The notes below the pieces were generated by a model that worked only from the letters and a program-made list of their open reading frames with translations, had not been told where the DNA came from and made no database searches. This document shows, in pieces, positions 35,001 through 44,200 of a stretch of 64,000 bases of DNA (position 1 is the stretch's first letter; every line of letters starts with the position of its first letter). The DNA is from Nymphaea colorata (taxonomy: Eukaryota; Streptophyta; Magnoliopsida; Nymphaeales; Nymphaeaceae), in assembly GCF_008831285.2 (NCBI RefSeq), contig NC_045138.2:10490571-10554570 (forward strand), given 5' to 3'. A program made the translations under genes and the position numbers.

Positions 35001-38000
35001 GAATGTTTAAATTTTCATCAGGGTAAAGATTTGTGCCATTCCTGGTGGAAGAAAAAAATCCATCACTCCATGTACTTTGACATTTCTGTAAATTGTCCTT
35101 CAAATAAATCAGTGAGACATAATTCTGGTGACTGTGGGACATCTTTGGTTAATTTGCAAATTCATCTATTTTTTCTCGTTATTTTAAAGCTCACAGAAAA
35201 CTCATCTGCGTACATTTTTATTTTCTTAATTTCAATCCCATCAAGAAAGTTATCTCCTCGTTTCTACTACATGTTTGAGTGATCCTATCCTTTTTGCTTT
35301 AGTAAGGAAATCTAATGAAATGAAGCAGTCTCATTTATCTTGTTGTGTTTTTACTAAATGATTTTTATAATAAATATCAACATTGCAGATTTCTGTTCCA
35401 CATAGTGACGTTGATAAAGTTGCCCATGGTGGCTTAGACAAAATGACACTTGTAGAGGTTTGTTTTGCTTGACATTTTGTATAGTCTCCTGAGATGAATA
35501 TGAATTCTCTGGTGCTTCAGTAACTACTGTTTCTCATTTGTGGTGTTCATTACATAGGTTGGACCGCGGTTTTGTTTAAACCCTATTAGAATATTTAGTG
35601 GCAGCTTTGGAGGTCAGACACTTTATCAGAATCCATACTATGTATCACCAAATCAGGTAAGTTTGGCCTTATTTTGTTTGGAAGCTTTTTAGGGTTACAC
35701 ATTTTAAAGTATTTGGGTTATTGATCTTTTATATTCTATGTCACATGGTGCGGGTGTGGCGAGACAAATATTATATTATATATATATATGTATAAAAGAA
35801 AATTTTAAATAAAAACTAACAAATAACCACTACAAATCAACAAGGATAAGATAATTAGAGTTTTAAGGATTGTTCCATCAACTGATTCAACAATTACAAT
35901 AAATAAAATAAAATTCATCATTCTTGTTTTAATCTATTCATCATTCTAATCTTCCTTCATCAATTTCTTTATTATCTTCAGTCCTTTCACTAAAATCAAT
36001 ATCATGCATCGTACTTTAGCTTAATTATGCATTCATCCATAATTTAGAGTTTAAATCCCATGAATTAATATATATATATGCATATATATATATATATATT
36101 TTGTTAAGAGCTTATGGTTCAAATTTGGTGCAAAGCAAGGTGAAGATATTTTTTGGTGTTTTGGAGCAGGTTTCCAATATAACAGAGATCCATATCCAAA
36201 TCCAGAGGCTCAATTAGATTAAACCAGGGAGCTAAACCTCAAATCTACATTCAAAAATTCAAGATCCATATATGAGATAAAACTTCAAAATAATGCGACC
36301 AAAAAATGGGAAGCGCCTTGTGCTAGCACATTTTAGAATAGATTAAGTAGGTTTGAAAATTTTTGCTGAAATCAGCTAAATCTTGATTAGCAGTTTGTAA
36401 GTTGTGCTCTCCATCAAAATCGAATTCTTCTGCGTCCACATCCCTATATTGAGATGATTCGCAGCTGCATTTAATTATAAGATGAAAATTAAATAGTTGA
36501 AATATTGAATTAACAAAATAACAAAAGAAAATATAGAATCATAGATGGTATCATACCTATATTCTTTATCATTTCTTGAAAGTAGATGCAAATTGGAGTG
36601 CACATAAACAAGATCTTCTGCACGCTTGCTAATGAGTTTATTCCTTTTAATATTATGTATATGAATATGAAAATATATGCTCCAATTCCTTTCACAACAT
36701 GCCGATGTAATAGGCTGACTAAGTAATTTCAATGCCAATTTTTGAAGAGTTGGCATTTTTAATCCATATGTTGACCACCAATCAAAAGGACTTAATTCCT
36801 CATCTTCTCTTGCTATCTCTACATCTCTAGATTCAAATCTTCCTGCATTGAACTTTGAATATTCATAACTAGTTTGTTTTTAACATAGGGATCTGAATAA
36901 AGTCTCTCCATGTATGATATTCTATTCTTCGATATCTCATGATCTTGATTTGGAGGGACACATCCAGGATCTCCTTCTAGCCATTTTTTTGAATAATATT
37001 TAGGATTTAAAGAATGAGCCATGCGGTGTAGGAGAGTATTGCTCTTATCCCATCTTTTTACTAGTATTAAATGAATGTGATAAAAAAAGTCCGAATTATC
37101 AAGTACAATACATTTTTTTCGCGCTTGAAAGCTATAAGTTGAATTTGCTCAATTATATTATCCTACATTTCGTAAACCTTAAGCATATGCTCATCTTTAT
37201 CCACTTCTCTCAGCATTCCAAATTGGTTATGTGAACTCCAAAAAATATGTCAACCTATCTCACCATTTATCATCCACAATAATGTTCTTGATTGCTTGAG
37301 CTTTAACCTCATCTTCAACACGATAGAAATTCTAATCTTTGTCAGCCACCATATGAACTAATGCCTTCTTTACTCGTTGAAAACTTTTCAACATGACCTT
37401 GATGGAAGCAAACCATGTCTCAGCAACTTTCAATAATTTCAAATCTGAATCATGTTGGTGATTGACAATGAAATTTTTGATATTCTTTGCATCTTTTTCC
37501 ATGTCTTGAATCCATGAAAATAGTTCATGTTCTCGAGGATCTTGTTCTTCAGTTGGTGGAGTGCATATCTCCTTCAATTTCAAATTCAGGGTATGTGTAA
37601 CACATGGAGTCCGAAAGACATCAGGAAACTCACTCATTAAACTTAAGCCAACACTTTTACAGACAACAACATTATCTGTGATGATCTGTACTACCTTACC
37701 AGGACCAACCTCTTTGATGACTTCACGAATAACCGCTTCAAATATTCAACATCTTTGTACTCCCCGGATGCATCAACTGTCTTAAAAAAATACTGGCTCA
37801 TCACAAGCAATAACAACAAAGTTAATTAGTGGATGCCTTTGAATGTCTGTCTACCCATAAGAAACAATTGATGTTCCAGTTCTATTCCATTTAAACTTTG
37901 TCATAGCCAATTTTTGTTCAACATCATTCTTTTCATCTCTAAGAATTGACGTTCGTAACCTTTCTGAGCTTGGAGGTAAATATCCAACCAATTTGCTACT

Positions 38001-41000
38001 CGCACACAAACTTGTTCCAGTGGAGATTTCTAGTTATGTTGAAAGGAATGCAGCTAGAATACAAAACCTTACCGGCTAGCTTATCTAACTTTGCTCTTCC
38101 ACATGAATTAAAACATGCCTCTAAAGTATTCTCACAGGCCTTTTTTTTCTTATCAACAACTTTAAGAGACATGGTTTTGTCACCACCGCTTGTTCTCTTG
38201 CATTGATCAACAATCTCTTGTAACTTCCTATACTTTCTAAGTTTGTCTGCAGGAATTTTGTTAATTGAATTCCAAAATTTGCTATCTTCAAGAGATGCAC
38301 TTTTACTCTTGTGGAAGATCCAACAAATGAACCCTCACAATATTTACACACAAAACGTACATTACCACTGCTACCACTGCCTGTGGATGCATCTTTTGTG
38401 ACAACCTGAATTCCTTTCCACAATGGTTTCTCTTCGCTTGCATATACAGAACTAGGCTGCGAGCCAGACCTTGATTGTGTAACGTTATTTAGACTTGATG
38501 AAGAAGATCCTATTGCTGGAGATTCTGACATGGTAGTATTTCGTTTCCCTTTGTCAGCCATCAAGTAAATTTCACATTCCCTTTGTCTCCATCAAGTAAA
38601 TTTCACCTTCAAATTTCAAAACTGAAAAGTTAAATGATAGTGCCTAAATCTAACATATATATAAAATCTAATCGACGAGCTGATGATCCATGACCATTTA
38701 TGATTAATTATATACAACAGATTATAATTATACTATATTTACTATATATCATTCAAGCTTCAAATCCACGAGCTGATTACAAAAAAGGGAAAATCTATGA
38801 CAAGCCAATATGACGATAAAAGAGTATGTAAGAATCCCAATCAAATTCAGGAACATGATGTAAGATTCAACATAAAATATATACAAATCAAAGAACAGAA
38901 AGATAGAAACAAAAATAAAAAATCAGCAAGGCACAAGAGGAGGAAAATCTGTCTCTACATGCTTATGAACAAAAATAAAAAATGCTATGAACAGAAAGAT
39001 AGAAACATAAATATACAATAATATAGGATGAGTAGCTGACAACAAAAACAAAAAAATTGTCGGAAATCAGCTAAAATCGCCAGAATGTTCAAGAGTGGAA
39101 ATTGGCAATTTGGCAGTAATTGGGGAAATTGGGTAAATCAGCAAGGAGCTTTTCAATTGAATGTTCAGAATGTCTAGTTGAGGCATGGGGATGGAAACCC
39201 GTCGTCTAACCAGTAGGTTGGCCAGAAAACGACGTGAAATCAGGCGGAAGAAGAGTGTGCGGTCATCAGTTGATGAGGGAGTTGGGTACACCTATCTAAA
39301 CCAAGTGGACACCGGGGAAACCCTCTGTTGTAGAGGGATTGGACTAGTAGGTAGGCGTCAAAAAATCGACCAAAGAAGACGTTGGAGAGAAGACGATTCG
39401 CCGGAGAAAACCACGATTTGTCAGAAATCTTCGTCGGCCATTGGAAACAAGCTCCTCACGAAGCACATGTGCAGTCGGCCATTGGGCAGCTGAAGGGCTT
39501 CAATGAAGCCCTAATAAAAATAAAACCCTTGTTTGACAAGGGTTTATGATTTTCAAGTACAAAAAAAAATCGTTAAAAAGAGAACATATTCGTCATTGAC
39601 TTGAGTCGGGTGCGCCTTAGACGTGCCATCTATTCCAACGGGTGCGGCAGACCAGTGCCATGTCGGGCAGTACCCATCCGTGCACCCGGGTGCGGCGGCC
39701 TGTTAGGTGAATTTGTGTGACAGTTTATGTTTGCTTTTTAGAAGTGATTCGGTCATGTTTCAGTGGTATGGTAAGAGTAAAATAATGTTACTCCAACATC
39801 ATCTTTGAGGCCTTGTGTGAACTGCACGAATGGTCACAATCTTAGTTGTCAAGGTGGCTAGGCGCTGCCTAGGCGCGCCTGGGCAGGCCTAGCCTCAAAA
39901 GTTGTCCAAAAGTCATTGCAATTTTGCTTAGTTATTTTTAACTCTAAAATGTTAGCTTTATGTTTTATGTGTTAAGTTAGCATATTAGCAAGTTAGCATT
40001 AGTCCAAATCAACTTATAAAACAGCAAAATAAAATGTTTTAATGCATTGATAAATAGTGAAATGTCTGGCTATAGTTGGTTCTGGTCAAATGCCAGGCTT
40101 TCAACTGTTTTTTGTGTTTGAAGATTAGTTCCTCATAACAATTAACAATAGAGATAGGATTGCATTCAACGTATGGAAAGATAGAAGAAATCAGTTACCA
40201 AAATTGATAGGATGACATTCAAAGCAATGTTATAAAAAGCGTATCGTAAGCCGTATTCTGGCTTTAAGATACACTGTATCGTAAAATATCGTAACGTATC
40301 GTAACCTTTTCGTTTTTTTTAATAAATCAGAAAAAATAGGAAAAAAATTCAAAAAATTCATAAAAAATCAGTAAAAAACAAGAATAATATGTTCTTCATA
40401 AAAAAACACATAGATTTATAAGTCATAACGTCCATAAGTCTACGAGATACCACATCAAAAAACAAGTTTTAGATGTTATGTATTACATCACAAGATGTTA
40501 ATAAAATTGTGAAAATGTTCAATGTCAATACATATAAAATGAAAGCACTCTCGACTCTCATTTATAATCTTCATCATATTCATTCTCATCCTCATTTCCA
40601 TCTTCTTCTTCATTTTCGTCTTCATGATTTAAAAAAACCTCTTTCCTCCAACGAGAATCAGCCACCCACGCACAAATCCATGGTTTAATCGATGATTTCA
40701 TTTTGAAAATTGATGATTTAACGATGGAAATCGATAATTTCCCTCCATGGCGGCACGATCTCTAGGTTAAAAATGAAGAAGGGCCGGGTTTTTATAAAAA
40801 AAACTCGAAAAGGGGGGTTTCAGCCCCCATTTTTTGAAATCAGCTTCTATTGTACGATACGGGACGCGTATCGTATTTTGTAAAAGATACGTATCGTACA
40901 ACACTGATTCAAAGTATGGAGAGTTAGAATAAGAAACCAGTTATAATAAAAGCTCTCACTGATGCTACAAGTTACAATATATACACAAACAAATATGGAA

Positions 41001-41252
41001 CTCATAGATAAATACTTGTACAACACAGAAAAAGACACTTTGAAACACATAATGCACACAGTAAACACTTTGAAAACACACAGCAAACACTTTGCTTAGG
41101 TTTGTTTCTAAGTGAACAGGTTTTTCGAACACTGATATACCCCTTTGACCTATGTCACATAGGTGCGAGGTGTGGGTGCCGGTGTAGCACATTCAAAAAA
41201 GTTTAGGTCCGGCGGTGCGGCGAGGGTAATTTACTATTATTATTGTTATTAC

Positions 41253-41287
<35 letters not shown>

Positions 41288-44200
41288 AAAACAAAATTGT
41301 CTATAAAAAAATTTTCAAATTTACACTATCTACATTCGGTGCTAAGTAAAATACTAAAATCTAAATCAGTAAATGTTAAATGAGTAAATATTTACAATAC
41401 ACTCCAAACATTCGGTGCTAACAGTCATTGTGGCAAAACAGATCAAATTATGGACACTATAAAAACAGCAAACACAACAGAAATTAGTCATAAAAACATT
41501 CTAAGCAAGTAAACATTAAACAACATTATAACTGTCATTGCAGCAAAACAAAAAATTGATGTAGATGAAAAACATTAACACTTTAACAATCAAACTCAAG
41601 CATATATAGTGTATACCATGAAAACAACAAACAAATAATTACACATTTCAGAAAATAATCATTAAATCCTGAAAATCACAAAAAAGATCTGAAAAACAGT
41701 AAAACACATTGCAAATATGAGCAAATGCCAAACGGAGTTGCAACCATCATCCCCAAAAGATAAAGGTGACAAAAACAATAATCGAATTAAAGAGAAACAA
41801 CAGTGAAAGACAAACACACAGGGGGCAGTAAGAAATCAACTAGATGGATCGCAGACTCGCAGCTGATTTTTTATACATTTTGGTGGAGACCCATCGGCCA
41901 GCGCCTCTATATTCCAAATGGAGATGGACCAGATGGTCTTGCGCTGGCTGCCTTGCGCCAAAGATGCGTTGAAGGGTGCTCTAGTTGTTGGAAGATAGCA
42001 CGCCAGTCTCATGTCGCTGGAAAACTGTGAGGATCGCCGGGACACACACACAACAAGAAGGCACCTCAAGGGTGAACGAAGGGCTTTCAACTAAGTCAAA
42101 GCCCTAATCCCCCTTCTGGTTTTGTGTTTTAAACTTCTAACAAATGATAAAAAAATAAACAAAATGACAAATGTAGACTCGTCACGGTTGACATCACCTT
42201 ACTCCAGTGTTGTATGTATCGTACGATACGTATCGTATCGTTTACAAAATACGATACGATACACCCCTGTATCGTAAATGGGGGGTGTATCGTACCTGTA
42301 TCGTGCGATACGGGCCCCCGTATCGTACGATACGGTGCGATACGGGGTGATTTCTAAAAACGGGGCTTGAACCCCATTTTTTCAAGTTTTTTTTTATAAA
42401 AACCCACCCCTAATTCATTTCTAATCTATAGATTGTACCGCCTTAGAGGGAAATCATCTATTTCCATTGTGAAATCATCGATTTTCACCGTAAAATCATC
42501 TATTAAACCATGGATTTGTGCATGGGTGGCTGATTCCCATTGGGAGGAAAGGGGTTTTTTTAGGAAAGGGGTTTTTTTAAACTTTGAAGATGAAGATGAA
42601 AAAGAATGATATTGTTATGAATTTTGATGTCTATGAAGTATGAATGATGAACCCTGAACGCGTAAGTTTATAGCATTTAGCAAAATAATAAGTCTATCAT
42701 TATCTAAAAGACTAAAACATGTTTTCTATGAAGAATTTATTATTTTTAATTTTTTCTGATTTTTTATGAATTTTTCGATTTTTTTAATTTTTTCTGATTT
42801 ATTATTATTATTTTTTAAAAATTTACGATACGGTTATGATACGTTATGATACGGCGTATCTTAAAGCCGGACCGATACGGCTTATGATACGCGTTTTACA
42901 ACATTGCCTGACTCACGTTTGACCCTAGTCGGGTGCGCACCAAAATTGAACAATCTTGGTTGGGTGCAGCTGACCATACCTGACTCTCGTTGATTGGCTT
43001 TGGGTGTGTGTCGGAGCCACACCTGAGTCCGCACCTGCATGACTCGGGTGGCACTGAAAATGCAGCGTCCGTGTGACATAGCCTTTGACATTTGGTACAA
43101 AGTTACAAACAATCACCATGTTGGAATTAATCTGTTATGGAAAGTTGGAAAGCAATTCAGTTACTGAATTGGTTATTCTTAAGGAAGGAAGGTGAAAAGT
43201 CACCTTTCATGGACTAGGCATGGCCTACGCGCCAGACTAGGCACCAACACCAAACCCCTCACCTAAATCATGGACTTGGGCAGTCTGTGGACTCATGCCT
43301 AGTCCACGACTAGGCGTCGCCTTAACAAGTAAGGTCACAATATGAAACTCCATGCCATTCCGGCATGGGAGAAGTTATAATTGGAAAAAGAGCCTGCTGA
43401 TAACGAATCTCAAGACCTTGAGAAGGAAAAGAGAAAACCTATTCACTCAATCGCTCAAAGGTGCACCAAGGCACAAACTAACAAATAAAATTAATATTGA
43501 ATATAACATGGGAAAGAACAAGAAACATACAAGAAAGGAAGAAGCCGTCAATATCCATTGGAGCCAGCCCAACAACTAGCATTGTGCACCGACAAATTAC
43601 AAGAAAGAAACAGAAAAGTTACAAAAAATAGAGATAGAAAAGAAGAAACTACAAAAAAATGATGTCTAAATATCTTACAGTTTTAAAATATATCCTGACA
43701 TCCACTCCTTAAACTTACTCTGCTATTGCTGAAAATTTGTTGAGGAGAAATTTAAACTCAGCACACAATGCTTTGGTGAAGTCTCCTTTGAAATTATGAG
43801 CCCACTTAATGGAGGTCAATGTGTTTTCCTTAAGTATTTTTGTTTTCCTTAAGTATTTTTCTCTGACAAAAATGACAGTCTATGACTGTGTACTATGTTT
43901 GCTCTTGAAAAATATGATTCTAGCTATATAAATTGAATCGTTATTATTACAATATAATTTTGTAGGTCACTCTAAACCAATAACCATTATCTTCTATCAT
44001 TTGCACAAGCCATATAATTTCCATTGTTGCATACCAATTGTTATATACTCTGCTTCAGTAGAAGATAAGAAACCCTTTGCTGTTTCTTGCATCTCAAGGA
44101 TATAAGAGATTTTCTTAAAAAAACACAAAAACTAGTAGTTGAATGGCTATTATTGGGATCTTCTACCAATTAGCATCAGTATAAACAATTGAATTTGAGT

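Larger units (their letters stand above)
39841..43332. mobile_element. DNA transposon with 9-bp target duplication, hosting two hAT-like inserts
   Basis: GGTCACAAT occurs at 39832-39840 and 43333-43341. The enclosed ends are TTAGTTGTCAAGG on the left and, inverted, TTACTTGTTAAGG on the right. CTAGGCGC/GCCTAGGC words lie just inside both ends. Removing the nested elements 40225-40906 and 41150-43081 leaves about 0.86 kb with no coding sequence. Nine bp fits a Mutator-like element. An 8-bp hAT event with one chance match is the alternative. A fragment with the same end lies near 31172. Confidence 0.72.

Noticed and set aside
39185-39493. 102-codon Arg-rich ORF
   Set aside because: Lies in the terminal region of the hAT element, upstream of the transposase and on the opposite strand; no family resemblance.
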